Positions 1-9,263 are shown, counted from the stretch's first letter. The stretch is 64,000 nucleotides of DNA from Geomicrobium halophilum (GCF_014207655.1 NZ_JACHHJ010000002.1:62001-126000); one strand, 5' to 3'. Program-made: numbers and translations. The notes: generated by a model from the sequence alone, not told the origin.

Positions 1-356
1 GTTCTTGCTTTTAAATGTGGAGAAAAATGACCGTAAATGCATACAATTTGATCCCAATGATCAAAGGTCCATTGCGCATCATTTAAATCTACATGTTCTG
101 TTTCTACGTGTAAATCGTATTTAAAAGCTAAACGCTCAGCTTTTCTTAACCCTTCAATCGAGAAATCCCAAGCAGCAACATTAGCTCCTAACTCTGCTAA
201 ATACACAGCATTGCGTCCTTCCCCTTCGGCAATTGCAAGTGCATTGTCATTTTGTTCGATTATGTGATGGTTGTTTTGGGCTTCTGTTAAAAAAACGTTT
301 GGCTCTTTACCGAATGCATAACGTTTATGTTGAAAACGCTCATCCCATAAATTCAT
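1..356 (-). CDS. SAM-dependent methyltransferase, 3' end outside window
   Basis: Open from an ATG at 356 to the window edge without a stop (118 residues visible). The N-terminus MNLWDERF and the glycine-rich stretch AIAEGEGRNAVYLAELG (about residues 43-59, motif I for S-adenosylmethionine) followed by AWDFS are typical of class I small-molecule methyltransferases of the TehB/UbiE type. A ribosome site AGGTGG lies just upstream of the start. The substrate cannot be told. It is transcribed away from the copper genes and is not obviously linked to them. Confidence 0.8.
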   Translation of the reverse strand, partial: MNLWDERFQHKRYAFGKEPNVFLTEAQNNHHIIEQNDNALAIAEGEGRNAVYLAELGANVAAWDFSIEGLRKAERLAFKYDLHVETEHVDLNDAQWTFDHWDQIVCIYGHFSPHLKAR

Positions 357-587
357 ATGACCACCTCGATTTATGATCAGTATACCATTGCCCGTAAGGG
401 TATTCAAGTGGGAAAGGAATTTTCTGTTCAGAAAATGATCAAACTTTTTTATAAAAATTGAACACCGAAGCGCAAAGAAAGAATCCATTTTAATCAATTT
501 TTTTTCCGAATGGCTTCTTCCTGTTTACGGTAATATAAGGGTTTGTGAGGTCTTTTTGTTTAAACTTTATTTTAAAACTACACCAAC

Positions 588-2325
588 ATGGATGTACTGA
601 TTGCCCTTGGTACCACAGTAGCCTTTTTGTACAGTATCTTTTTAGGCTGGGAATGGTTCGCTACCGGTCAACAAGGGATGCCAGACCTTTACTTTGAGGC
701 AGCGGCAGTGATCATTACACTCGTGGTCCTCGGGAAACTGTTTGAAGTACGTGCCAAAGGACGCACGAGCCAAGCCATTGAAAAGCTGCTCGGATTGCAA
801 GCGAAAACGGCGCGTATTATTCGCGACGGAGAAGAAATGGAAGTCGCCATTGAAGAAGTGCTTGTGGGTGACGTAGTCATGGTTCGCCCCGGAGAGAAAG
901 TACCTGTCGATGGAAAAATTCATGACGGCCAATCGGCTGTGGACGAATCGATGATCACAGGTGAAAGCATTCCGATCGATAAAAAACAAGGAGACGAAAT
1001 CATCGGATCAACGATCAATAAAAATGGCCTTCTTCAAATCGAAGCAACGAAAGTCGGGAAAGACACGGCCCTTTCCCAAATTGTGAAAGTGGTGGAAGAA
1101 GCACAAGGAACCAAGCCGGACGTCCAACGGATGGCCGATAAAGTTTCGGGGATTTTTGTCCCGATCGTCGTATTAATCGCGATCGCTTCTTTTCTCATCT
1201 GGTACTTTGTGATTGAACCAGGAGACTTGCGTTCAGCACTTGTCCCTCTCATTACAGTGCTCGTTATCGCTTGCCCTTGTGCCTTAGGCCTTGCTACATC
1301 AACCTCCATTATGGCAGGGACCGGTCGTTCGGCTGAGAATGGTGTGCTCTTTAAAGGCGGCGAGCACCTGGAAAACACACGCGGGATCAACACGATCGTG
1401 CTTGACAAGACGGGGACGGTGACCAAAGGGGAACCAGCCTTGACAAATGTTGTCGTTGCGCCTGATTTCAATGAAGAAACGGTGCTCGCGATTGCCGGTG
1501 CCGTGGAGAAAAACTCAGAACACCCCCTCGCAGAAGCGATAGTGAAGGGCATTGAGGAAAAAGGGACCTCTTAGAGAAGCCGAAGATTTCGAGGCGTTGC
1601 CAGGATTTGGCGTTCGTGCCGCTGTCGGTGGAGACGAAGTCCTCATCGGGACTCGTAAACTGATGCAGCAATCATCGGTCACGGTTGGATCTGCCGGCGA
1701 TGAGATGGCCGCCTTTGAGAAAGAAGGAAAGACAGCGATGCTCATTTCCATTGGCGGTAAGTATGCCGGGATGATCGCTGTTTCCGATACGGTGAAAGAA
1801 ACGTCCAAAGACGCAATCAAACGGATGCATGACCTCGGCTTAGAAGTGGCGATGCTAACCGGAGACAACCAGCAAACGGCAGAAGCGATCGGCCAGCAAG
1901 TCAGGATTGACCGAGTGATTGCGGAAGTCGTCCCGGAACAAAAAGCCGAAGAAATAAAAAAAATCCAAGACCAAGGCAAAAAAGTCGCGATGGTTGGCGA
2001 TGGCATTAACGATGCACCGGCACTCGCGGTTGCCAATATTGGGATGGCGATGGGAACAGGAACGGATGTGGCGATTGAAGCTGCCGATATCACACTTATG
2101 CGCGGCGACTTGCACAGCGTGGCGGATAGCGTTCAGCTCAGTACAAAAACGATCCGTAACATTAAGCAGAACCTATTCTTTGCCTTCTTTTACAACACGG
2201 CATCGATCCCGATTGCCGCAGCCGGTCTACTTGCCCCATGGGTAGCCGGGGCAGCGATGGCCTTCAGTTCGGTGTCCGTCGTCTTAAATGCTTTACGTTT
2301 GCAATGGTTGAAGTTAAGTAGATAA
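588..2325 (+). pseudogene. copA: Copper-exporting P-type ATPase, N-terminally truncated and frameshifted
   Basis: Two overlapping frames together give the C-terminal two thirds of a P1B-type copper ATPase. Frame one (588-1574) has the TGES actuator loop, the CPC membrane metal motif, the phosphorylation motif DKTGT and the HP motif of the nucleotide domain. Frame two (from about 1565) has MLTGDN and GDGINDAP plus the last membrane helices. Homology starts abruptly at NMDVLIALGTT; the N-terminal metal-binding domains and first helices are missing and an in-frame stop lies at 573. The frame break fits loss of one CT pair in a CTCT tract near 1568. Unless both lesions are artefacts the product is not functional. 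The following genes still look like a copper-stress operon. Confidence 0.85.
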
Positions 2326-2338
2326 AGGAGGAAAGAAC

Positions 2339-2509
2339 GTGAAAGTCAAATATTGGGCACTCGTGGGGGTCTTGTATGTGGCGATTGTTATTGGCAGCTA
2401 CACGGCCATCACGGGTGAGAACCCGTTAGAGAGCAATGACATGCATGAAGATCACGGAAATAGCGAAGAAGTGCATGAGAGCCATGAAGCATCATCAGCG
2501 TATACTTGA
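2339..2509 (+). CDS. Small membrane-anchored His/Glu-rich protein
   Basis: GTG start with AGGAGG seven bases upstream, directly after copA. The 56-residue product has one N-terminal hydrophobic segment (about residues 5-24) followed by an acidic tail rich in histidine (DMHEDHGN, VHESHEA). The tail is probably outside the membrane and could bind Cu or Zn. I do not recognise a family. It may once have formed part of the following His-rich protein: the two are separated by only 13 bases and both carry clustered histidines. Confidence 0.6.
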   Translation: MKVKYWALVGVLYVAIVIGSYTAITGENPLESNDMHEDHGNSEEVHESHEASSAYT

Positions 2510-2522
2510 GGAGGACGAAGAA

Positions 2523-3197
2523 ATGGATGATCACCAAAACCACCAAACTGCTGGAGAATCCGAAGTTCATACCGATGTTTCCTATCACAATGGCGAAGCC
2601 CGTGTTCAGCTGGAGGATGTACACGGAACGGTGCCTGAACTAGAAGAAACCCATGAAGAAGCGATGCATTTAATCATCGTCTCCAATGACCTGGAAGACT
2701 TTATCCACCTTCATCCTGAACGCGTGGAGGATGGGGGTTATGCCGCGTCTATAGAACTTGAAGACGGTCGTTACCAAGCCTTTGTCGATATTGCTCCGAA
2801 GGATCGAAACTATGTTGTCCAACCGAATGACCTTCAGGTAGGCGAAGAGGATCAGCCCAGTCCCTCAGCTTCCCTCTCGGCGAGTGAAGATCGGACTCAA
2901 GATATCGATGGGAAGACGGTCACCTTGGAAGCAGAAGGTTTGAGCACCAACGGTCCTACGACGCTAGACTTTTATTTGCATGGTGAAGATCCGGAACCCT
3001 ATTTGGGGGGCCTAGGACATGTGGTCATTCTTGATGAAGCTGCGGAGACATTTATTCATGTTCACCCGACTTCAGAAAATGGGACCACTTTTGAAACCCA
3101 TATTAATCACCCGGGGCTGTATAAGGTATGGGCAGAGTTCAAATATGAGGATGCCGGTGTTATCACGTTTTCATTTATCATTCAAGTGGAGGAATGA
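2523..3197 (+). CDS. His-rich acidic protein with repeated HxHP motif
   Basis: ATG with GAGGAGGA eight bases upstream; the frame is open further 5' but without a better start. The 224-residue acidic protein contains two related beta-rich segments, each ending in a histidine motif: FIHLHPE (about residue 62) and FIHVHPT (about residue 179). This looks like a tandem duplication of one metal-binding domain. It lies between copA and redox genes, so copper binding or buffering is a fair guess. There is no signal peptide on the chosen start, but the preceding 56-residue ORF has a membrane anchor, so an ancestral fusion is possible. Function is not established. Confidence 0.7.
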   Translation: MDDHQNHQTAGESEVHTDVSYHNGEARVQLEDVHGTVPELEETHEEAMHLIIVSNDLEDFIHLHPERVEDGGYAASIELEDGRYQAFVDIAPKDRNYVVQPNDLQVGEEDQPSPSASLSASEDRTQDIDGKTVTLEAEGLSTNGPTTLDFYLHGEDPEPYLGGLGHVVILDEAAETFIHVHPTSENGTTFETHINHPGLYKVWAEFKYEDAGVITFSFIIQVEE

Positions 3198-3210
3198 GAG
3201 GAGGATCAGT

Positions 3211-3483
3211 ATGTATGAACTCGAGCTATATACGCATCCACTTTGTTCCGACTGCAAAGAAAGTAAAGCGTACTTGGACGAACAAAATGTGCTTTACACG
3301 GAGTATGACGTAAGCAAAGCAGCCGAGAAAGAAGATGACTTAAAAAAACAAACCGGATCGAAAGTTGTACCGGGTTTTGTTTTCACCAAAAAGTCACTGC
3401 TGGGAAAAATGAAAAGACCACTAGTCTTTACTGGATTTGAGCGCAATGCATCTGAGATAAAATCGTTGCTTCAAAAGATGTGA
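3211..3483 (+). CDS. Glutaredoxin-like thiol protein
   Basis: ATG with GAGGAGGA upstream, 13 bases after the His-rich gene. The 90-residue protein starts MYELELYTHPLCSDC: a thioredoxin fold with the redox motif CSDC at residues 12-15 and a VVPG turn (cis-proline region) near residue 53. Glutaredoxin-like proteins in copper clusters probably reduce thiols or handle Cu(I). The sequence ends with a short helix and no second domain. The exact partner is unknown. Confidence 0.75.
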   Translation: MYELELYTHPLCSDCKESKAYLDEQNVLYTEYDVSKAAEKEDDLKKQTGSKVVPGFVFTKKSLLGKMKRPLVFTGFERNASEIKSLLQKM

Positions 3484-3513
3484 TTTTACTGTAAACTAGG
3501 AGTGGATCAGCAC

Positions 3514-3900
3514 ATGATTACCGTGTATACATCGTCAAGTTGTTTGTCATGCCGGAAGACAAAGGATTGGTTACGAGAACATCGGCTTCCCTTTCGTGAA
3601 ATAGATATAACGAAAACGAAACTGACCATCGATGAGGTCAAACACATTTTTTCATTGACAGAGAACGGCATCGATGATGTCATTTCCAGACAATCGAAGG
3701 CTTTTGCAGAATTGGCGCTCGACGTGGAAGCTTTATCTTTGCATACACTCTTCCACATCATATGTAAATATCCATCGCTTTTAAAACGACCGATTATTAT
3801 GGATGATAGGCAGTTGCTCGCCGGCTATCATGAGGAGGAGATCCGCCGCTTTCTCCCACGATCTGTTCGAAACCAATTAAAGGAGGGGATATATGTGTAG
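3514..3900 (+). CDS. Spx/ArsC-family regulator
   Basis: ATG chosen because AGGAG lies about 11 bases upstream; a GTG at 3502 overlaps that site. The 128-residue product begins MITVYTSSSCLSC: the CxxC redox switch of Spx is at residues 10-13, and the conserved LLKRPIIMDD segment sits near residue 90. Spx proteins bind the RNA polymerase alpha C-terminal domain and switch on thiol and oxidative stress genes. Its place among copper genes suggests a Spx paralogue reacting to copper or disulfide stress. ArsC-type arsenate reductase activity is less likely. Confidence 0.8.
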   Translation: MITVYTSSSCLSCRKTKDWLREHRLPFREIDITKTKLTIDEVKHIFSLTENGIDDVISRQSKAFAELALDVEALSLHTLFHIICKYPSLLKRPIIMDDRQLLAGYHEEEIRRFLPRSVRNQLKEGIYV

Positions 3901-3992
3901 GCAATGACGTTAGAATAAAATGATGTCATGCATTGCAAACACGTGCCGAAAGTTATTTAGCTATACAAGAGATACGAAAGGAGCAAAAAATC

Positions 3993-4199
3993 ATGAAGGA
4001 TATGACATTAAACGTACAAGGGATGTCTTGTGGTCATTGTGTAAACTCCATTGAAGGTAATGTCGGCAACCTAAATGGCGTAGATAATGTGAAGGTTCAT
4101 TTAAGTGAAGGAAAAGTAGATGTCACCTTTGATCCGAACAAAGTAGATCTGGAAAAAATTACAGAAGAGATTGAAGATCAGGGATATGATGTAGCCTAA
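3993..4199 (+). CDS. copZ: Copper chaperone CopZ
   Basis: ATG with AAAGGAG ten bases upstream. The 68-residue heavy-metal-associated domain has the Cu(I) site GMSCGHC at residues 10-16 and the usual beta-alpha-beta-beta-alpha-beta length. CopZ carries Cu(I) in the cytosol and hands it to CopA, which is broken here, so the chaperone may serve another ATPase elsewhere or be a relic. No CsoR repressor gene was seen in the window. Confidence 0.92.
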   Translation: MKDMTLNVQGMSCGHCVNSIEGNVGNLNGVDNVKVHLSEGKVDVTFDPNKVDLEKITEEIEDQGYDVA

Positions 4200-4202
4200 A
4201 TA

Positions 4203-4388
4203 TTAAAAGTGGAGGGATCGCGCGCGTAAGTGCACGGTCCCTTTCAGCAACTCTTTTTCGGGCTGGGAGAGTGAAAAGAAATGACAACGATCTTCATATG
4301 TAAAATTCGGTCTACCAAAAATCGCTTTGAATTCATCATCACCCAGAATGTTCAATCTTCTTTGTTGGGTTTCCGTTTCTGCAGACAT
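4203..4388 (-). pseudogene. tnpA: Tn3-family transposase N-terminal fragment
   Basis: About 46 residues from the ATG at 4388 match the start of Tn3-family transposases (DUF4158 type): RRLNILGDDEFKAIFGRPNF, then FFSLSQPEKELL. The frame then runs into unrelated residues and stops at 4203. A full transposase has close to 1000 residues, so only the first 5% is left. It is divergent from the resolvase at 4635, with a palindrome and an AT-rich stretch between, the usual tnpA-res-tnpR layout. Confidence 0.65.
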
Positions 4389-4427
4389 ATTGTACTCTTT
4401 TCTGTGCGCGATTATATTTGTCCTGAA

Positions 4428-4457
4428 CCCTTTCAAAAAGTGTACTTTTTGAAAGGG
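4428..4457. repeat. Perfect 14-bp palindrome between tnpA fragment and resolvase
   Basis: CCCTTTCAAAAAGT, a 2-base spacer, then its exact inverse complement. It lies about 40 bp upstream of the tnpA start and 180 bp upstream of the resolvase. It may be an operator for the transposon genes or part of a res site; the following 150 bp are very AT-rich, as in resolvase binding regions. Confidence 0.6.
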
Positions 4458-4634
4458 GGTGATTCCCACTATTTTCATATTTCATAATTATAACATAATT
4501 GGTTTTGAAATATTCCAATTATATTGTAGATATTTTGAAATTAAAATATAATAAATTTATTCTATAAAAGTGGATTTGTAAAATAATGTAATTCATTTTA
4601 ATGTAAGTTCGAAAATGAATAGGAGACAGAATAC

Positions 4635-5240
4635 ATGAGGAAATTTTTTAATGTAAGGGTTAGCAGTAAAGATCAATCTGTGGAAAGACAGGTTGCAGTT
4701 GCAAAAGAAATGGGAATTCCCGAAGAGTATGTCTTCATAGAAAAGGCAAGTGGAAAAGACTTCAAACGGCCAGAATATCAACTAATGAAACGTATGCTCA
4801 GGAGTGGAGATATTTTATATATTCAATCTTTGGATAGGCTGGGACGAAATAAACAAATGATCCTGGAGGAATGGCAAGAGCTGATACAAATAAAGGAAAT
4901 TGAAATTATTGTGTTGGATATGCCCCTTCTTGATACAACAAGATATAAAGATTTGAACGGCATTGAAACATTAATTTCGGACTTAATCCTGCAATTATTG
5001 AGTTACATGGCAAAAGATGAACGAAATAGAATAAGGGCACGGCAAAAAGAAGGGGTAGAAGTTGCAATTCGCAAAGGAGTAAAATTTGGTAGAAGGAAAA
5101 TTGAGATGACTGACACATTTCCATCAGTCTATCAAGAATGGAAACAACAGAAGATAACAGCTGTAGAAGCTATGAATCGTGTTGGAATGAAACGGAATAC
5201 ATTTTATCGAAGAGTAAAAGAATACGAATCGAATCTTTGA
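4635..5240 (+). CDS. tnpR: Serine recombinase (Tn3-type resolvase)
   Basis: 201 residues from an ATG with AGGAGA upstream. The N-terminal catalytic domain has the nucleophile in VRVSSKDQ (Ser10), the arginines of LDRLGRN (about residues 69-75) and ERNRIRARQKEG. The C-terminal helix-turn-helix ends VGMKRNTFYRRVKEY. This is the size and layout of Tn3-family resolvases, which resolve cointegrates at res. The residues FN at positions 5-6, where GY is usual, are slightly odd. Since the transposase is only a stub, it is a leftover or acts on res sites of other copies. Confidence 0.88.
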   Translation: MRKFFNVRVSSKDQSVERQVAVAKEMGIPEEYVFIEKASGKDFKRPEYQLMKRMLRSGDILYIQSLDRLGRNKQMILEEWQELIQIKEIEIIVLDMPLLDTTRYKDLNGIETLISDLILQLLSYMAKDERNRIRARQKEGVEVAIRKGVKFGRRKIEMTDTFPSVYQEWKQQKITAVEAMNRVGMKRNTFYRRVKEYESNL

Positions 5241-5299
5241 CTTATACTGCGTAAATACTTGAAGCAACTTTAATTAAAAATAAGGGTTGCTTTTTTCTT

Positions 5300-5340
5300 A
5301 ATAAACCTTTTCGGGGGGATATGCAAAAATACCCTAAAAT
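5300..5340 (+). repeat. Dispersed transposon-end-like repeat, copy A
   Basis: Contains CCTTTTCGGGGGG then ATATGCAAAAATACCC. It matches 27 of 32 positions with the copy at 9440-9471 and belongs to a five-copy family in this window (others at 9425, 15273, 26845 and 31569). On the reverse strand it reads GGGTATTTTTGCATA and ends ATTAAG after 38 bases, the length and style of Tn3-family terminal repeats. It follows the resolvase directly. Confidence 0.6.
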
Positions 5341-5382
5341 GATTTTAGACTTAAACGAAAGTTAAAATAGCTGTTTTTGCAT

Positions 5383-5429
5383 AAAAAAGCCCCGTTCGTA
5401 AAATTACACTTTTACCAACGGGGCTTTTA
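5383..5429. terminator. Bidirectional terminator
   Basis: AAAAAAGCCCCGTT, a 21-base loop, AACGGGGCTTTT. The hairpin has an A tract before and a T tract after, so it can end transcription from the resolvase side and from the leftward dehydrogenase. Confidence 0.75.
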
Positions 5430-5473
5430 ATGTTCTTCATTGTTAAAAACATGGTTATAACTTTTTGGGAAGG

Positions 5474-6620
5474 TCAGGGTTTGAGAACAACTTTGACACA
5501 CCCATCTTCGTGATCATTAAAGATTTGATAGGCTTCACTCGCCTGGTCTAGACGCATTTTATGAGAGACGATTTCTGTTGGATCCAGTTCTCCTTCCGTA
5601 ATCATTTTAAAGAGCATTGGCATGTAATGGATGACTGGTGCCTGACCCATTTTTATTTTTACATTTCTTTCAAATATGTTTCCTAAAGGGAACTGGTTAT
5701 ATTTAGAGCCGTAGACCCCCGTCAGCTGCAGCGTTCCAAATTTTCTCACAGCACTCATACCGATTTCGATCGGGCTGATGGTTCCGCCAATAAGCTTCAT
5801 CTTTTGTTCGACAGCTTCGATTGGTGTTTTTTTCCCATCCATCCCTACGCAATCAATGACGGCATCTACACCGCCACTTGTAATTTCTTTAATATGGGAA
5901 CCCATAGAAATCATATCATCAAATTCATCAAAATTAAAAATCTCAACATTGTTCATTTTTTTGGCACGTTCAAGCCTATAGGGAAGATTATCGACGGCAA
6001 TGACTCTTTTTGCGCCTTTCATCCAGGCAAACTTTTGCGCCATCAAACCAATGGGTCCACAGCCGAGCACGGCAACTGTATCCCCTTTTTTCACTCCTGC
6101 ACTTTCAATGCTCCAATAAGCAGTTGGCAGTACATCAGACATAAACAGTAATGCTTCATCTTCAAGTTCAACAGATTCAGGAATCACGAAAGGCATAAAA
6201 TTTCCATAGGGAACACGCAAATATTCAGCCTGTCCACCCGGATGATTCCCGTAACGCTCCGTAAATCCAAAATATCCGCCTGTATCAACTTCTGGATTTG
6301 GGTTAGAATTATCACATTGGCTCTCCAAATCATGCTGGCAATAGTAACAGCTTCCACATGAAATGTTAAATGGGATGACCACTCTATCCCCTTTTTTCAC
6401 TTTTGTTACCTCTGGTCCGACCTCTTCTACAATACCCATGGGCTCGTGGCCAACTACATAATCTTTTTCAGCTGGCAAGACCTTGATAAATATGTAAATC
6501 AGACCCACATATCGCTGTTGATGTAATGCGCACAACAATATCGTCTTTTTGTTGAAGCTTCGCATCTGGAACTTCTTTCACCTGCATATCCTTGGAACCT
6601 TGAAAAGTAACTGCTTTCAC
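5474..6620 (-). pseudogene. Zinc-dependent alcohol dehydrogenase, frameshifted
   Basis: A GTG at 6620 with AGGAGG eight bases upstream starts MKAVTFQGSKD, which runs through the catalytic zinc segment AICGSDLHIYQG. Near 6480 the frame shifts, and the rest ([21 protein letters not shown] to the stop at 5474) is in another frame. The structural zinc site [15 protein letters not shown] and the Rossmann motif GCGPIGLMAQ are intact. The pieces add up to about 380 residues, normal for medium-chain dehydrogenases of the formaldehyde-dehydrogenase-like group. The lesion equals a 1-nt gain or 2-nt loss; a sequencing error would restore a full gene. Confidence 0.82.
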
Positions 6621-6861
6621 AAGTAAAACCTCCTATTATAAATTCATATAACTCTTATAATACCCATTGAAGAAATTAATTATACTAACGTATCACCAGT
6701 AAACTGAGAGTAGCACAAATCATTACTCATGCAAGTTCTGAAAAAAGAACAAAGTACTACTCAAGTCATCGCCATGTCTCTTTTTATGCGGTACCGGTCT
6801 TTAGATAGGGATACCTTTACCGGTAAAGTCATAGCTATCCTTCGGAACGAGTTTGGTGGAC

Positions 6862-7320
6862 ATGCAGTGTAAAAAAGCAACTAGGCTAATTTGTGTGAAT
6901 TCGGTAAAGGTATCCGATATCATAACAATAGAGATAGACCCTTATTACGAAATAATTTTAGGGATAGAGTATTTTTTGCTAAGGGAAGAAAAATACTATG
7001 ACAGTCAAAAGAATTATTTTCGCATTCGTATGAATTCTGAATTTAGTTCAATAACACTGAGAGAAACAAAAACGAAAAGCTTATTTGCTGTCAAAAACGA
7101 ATACGAGAGAGACGCAACTATGGAACTAGTTGGAGAATGGCTTATAAAAACAAATGCTTTCAAAGAAGTTATAAATGAACTGATTCAAAAAAAGAAAATG
7201 GAAAACGTTCAAACAGAGGAAGACATTCAAATAGTTTTAGGAACGACAAGGTTCTTGGAAAAATTACTTAAGATTAAAACAGAAGAGATATTAAGTGCCG
7301 TTGTAGAGAGGGATAACTGA
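6862..7320 (+). CDS. Hypothetical protein
   Basis: The frame is open from 6853; the ATG at 6862 has GGTGG just upstream. The roughly 152-residue protein is mixed charged and alpha/beta without membrane segments; the C-terminal third (from about residue 110) is a lysine/glutamate-rich helix. I recognise no family. Short palindromes built on TACCGGTA lie just upstream (6791-6832) and could be a regulatory site. Confidence 0.5.
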   Translation: MQCKKATRLICVNSVKVSDIITIEIDPYYEIILGIEYFLLREEKYYDSQKNYFRIRMNSEFSSITLRETKTKSLFAVKNEYERDATMELVGEWLIKTNAFKEVINELIQKKKMENVQTEEDIQIVLGTTRFLEKLLKIKTEEILSAVVERDN

Positions 7321-7472
7321 GGTTTCTTAATAATAACTACCTTTTTAATAAAATACTATTGATAACGTTACATGGTTCCACTAATGTTTTAAAAAAATTG
7401 ATAAGGGAAATTTACACTGAATGTTTTTTGAACGCTTGCCTACTTTAATGCAGAAAAGGAGAATTTACACAC

Positions 7473-8639
7473 ATGAACCGTTTTACTATTCCGAGGGATG
7501 TTTATTATGGAGAAGGATCTTTAGAAGTTTTGAAAACCCTTGAAGGGAAAAAGGCAACTATTGTTATCGGAGGCCAGTCCATTAAAAAATCAGGCTATCT
7601 TGATAAAATAGATGCTTATTTACGTGAATATGGATTTAAAACACAGCTCATTGATGGTGTTGAAAATGACCCATCTGCAAAAACCGCTTTAGAGGGTGCA
7701 AAAAAGATGGAGGAATTCCAGCCGGATTGGATCATTTCCGCAGGCGGCGGTTCACCGATCGACGCAGCTAAATTAATGTGGATTTTTTATGAGAATCCGG
7801 AGCTCGCATTTGATAGAGTTAAAGCACCAAACCCACTACCGGCTTTACGGAAAAAAGCACGCTTTGCGGCGATTTCTACAACGAGTGGCACAGGTACTGA
7901 CGTATCACCTTTTTCTGTTATCACGGATCATGAAACAGGAACGAAATATCCGGTATTTGGTTATGAGATCACGCCGGATATTGCCATTATCGATCCGGAG
8001 CTGACATATTCGATGCCGGCTGACATTGTCGCCTATACGGGAATGGACGCATTAACGCACGGAATCGAGGCCTACGTATCAACGATGCATAACGCATTTA
8101 GTGATCCGTTGGCGATACAATCGGTTAAAATGGCAGTGGATAATATTGAAAAATCAGTAGTTGGAGATAAAGCAGCGAGAGCAGAGATGCATTATGCCCA
8201 GGCTATTGCGGGAATGGCTTTCTCGAACGGGTTTTTAGGCATTGTACACAGCCTATCACATAAGAGTGGCGCGATTTTTAACATTCCGCACGGCCTTGCG
8301 AATGCTCTTTATTTGCCATACGTGATTGATTTTAATAAAAAGGCGGACGGTTCCCGGTTTGCTGATATCGCTAAGATGCTTGACCTTTCTGGAAACACAG
8401 AAGACGAGTTAATCGATTCCTTAACGGATTTGCTTCGCCGTTTAAATAAATCGCTAAACCTTCCGTTATCGCTGCAGGAATTCGGTGTAAATGAGAGTGA
8501 ATTTGAAAAACAGCTGGATCGAATGGCAGCGGGAGCGATTGAAGATCCGTGTACACCATCCAATCCCCGGGAAGTATCTGTAGAAGAAATGAAAAAACTT
8601 TATATTGCTGCATTTAAAGGTGAAAAAGTAACTTTTTGA
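7473..8639 (+). CDS. Iron-containing alcohol dehydrogenase
   Basis: 388 residues from an ATG with AAAGGAGA upstream. It has the family III dehydrogenase fold: NAD(P) loop GGGSPIDAAK at residues 91-100, STTSGTGTD at 135-143, and the metal ligands Asp192, His196, His259 and His273 with the family spacing. It would interconvert alcohols and aldehydes with NAD(P)H; the substrate is not evident. It is a single-gene unit ended by a strong palindrome. The broken zinc dehydrogenase upstream may have had an overlapping role. Confidence 0.92.
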   Translation: MNRFTIPRDVYYGEGSLEVLKTLEGKKATIVIGGQSIKKSGYLDKIDAYLREYGFKTQLIDGVENDPSAKTALEGAKKMEEFQPDWIISAGGGSPIDAAKLMWIFYENPELAFDRVKAPNPLPALRKKARFAAISTTSGTGTDVSPFSVITDHETGTKYPVFGYEITPDIAIIDPELTYSMPADIVAYTGMDALTHGIEAYVSTMHNAFSDPLAIQSVKMAVDNIEKSVVGDKAARAEMHYAQAIAGMAFSNGFLGIVHSLSHKSGAIFNIPHGLANALYLPYVIDFNKKADGSRFADIAKMLDLSGNTEDELIDSLTDLLRRLNKSLNLPLSLQEFGVNESEFEKQLDRMAAGAIEDPCTPSNPREVSVEEMKKLYIAAFKGEKVTF

Positions 8640-8646
8640 TGGAATC

Positions 8647-8676
8647 AAAACGGAACTGCCCGGGCAGTTCCGTTTT
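8647..8676. terminator. Perfect palindromic terminator
   Basis: AAAACGGAACTGCCC followed at once by its exact inverse complement, then a T tract, eight bases after the dehydrogenase stop. Confidence 0.85.
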
Positions 8677-8990
8677 TGTTCGTTTCAATCATTTTAAAAC
8701 CTCTCTTAAATCTAAGCTTTATTAATCTTTCAGTAAGGTGTTTGGTTCTCATAACAAATCTTGCGTAAAAGTGTACTTATCTACAAGATATGCGAAGAGA
8801 AAATACACCAAAAAAGAAAAGACAAATTTAGTAAAAGGGCATTCACTTTTATTCACCGAACTTAACACATAAGTGAAAAACATACTTGGAAACCTTATTG
8901 AAACCCGTCGCACACCTTTAGAAAAGTGCTGCATTAAGCTTTTTATCAGGCACATATGCTGAAGCTTATCTTGAAAGGATGAGGAAAATC

Positions 8991-9134
8991 ATGACTCAAA
9001 CGGAGGATCAACGTGTTGAAAACCTATACTGTATAAAGGATGCACTGTTCTGTTTGTGGCACTTAAAAAATGCTGTTCGTGGCGGTATATTTTTTGAATA
9101 CGCTGCGCTTTACATGGAGTGGCGGATGGGTTAG
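8991..9134 (+). CDS. Possible small protein
   Basis: A 47-residue frame from an ATG preceded by AAAGGATGAGG. The product (MTQTEDQRVEN at the start, ALYMEWRMG at the end) resembles nothing I know. The flanking 8.7-9.9 kb stretch is mostly non-coding debris, so this may be chance or a gene fragment. Confidence 0.25.
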   Translation: MTQTEDQRVENLYCIKDALFCLWHLKNAVRGGIFFEYAALYMEWRMG

Positions 9135-9230
9135 GCTAATTGCCCAGAAAAGCTTGTTGCTCTGGTCTTTTCAAAAAAATCTGTCCGCAGAGGCTCCATG
9201 TCAAGCGACAAAATCAGAATGAATAAATTA

Positions 9231-9263
9231 AAAGACTGCTACTAAATTGGAGCAGTCTTTTTT
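9231..9263 (+). terminator. Intrinsic terminator
   Basis: AAAGACTGCT, a 9-base loop, AGCAGTCTTTTTT. It ends whatever transcript crosses the debris region; no clear gene precedes it. Confidence 0.7.

Noticed and set aside
1034-1552. Long minus-strand frame of 172 codons
   Set aside because: It lies wholly opposite copA, which has clear P-type ATPase motifs; the antisense frame has no motif or ribosome site.
8309-8648. Three minus-strand frames of 60-84 codons
   Set aside because: They are shadows of the iron alcohol dehydrogenase 3' end.
8749-8955. Minus-strand frame of 68 codons in a gene-poor region
   Set aside because: No ribosome site at its start and a composition (runs of Phe, Leu, Ser) typical of AT-rich non-coding DNA; I could not support it.
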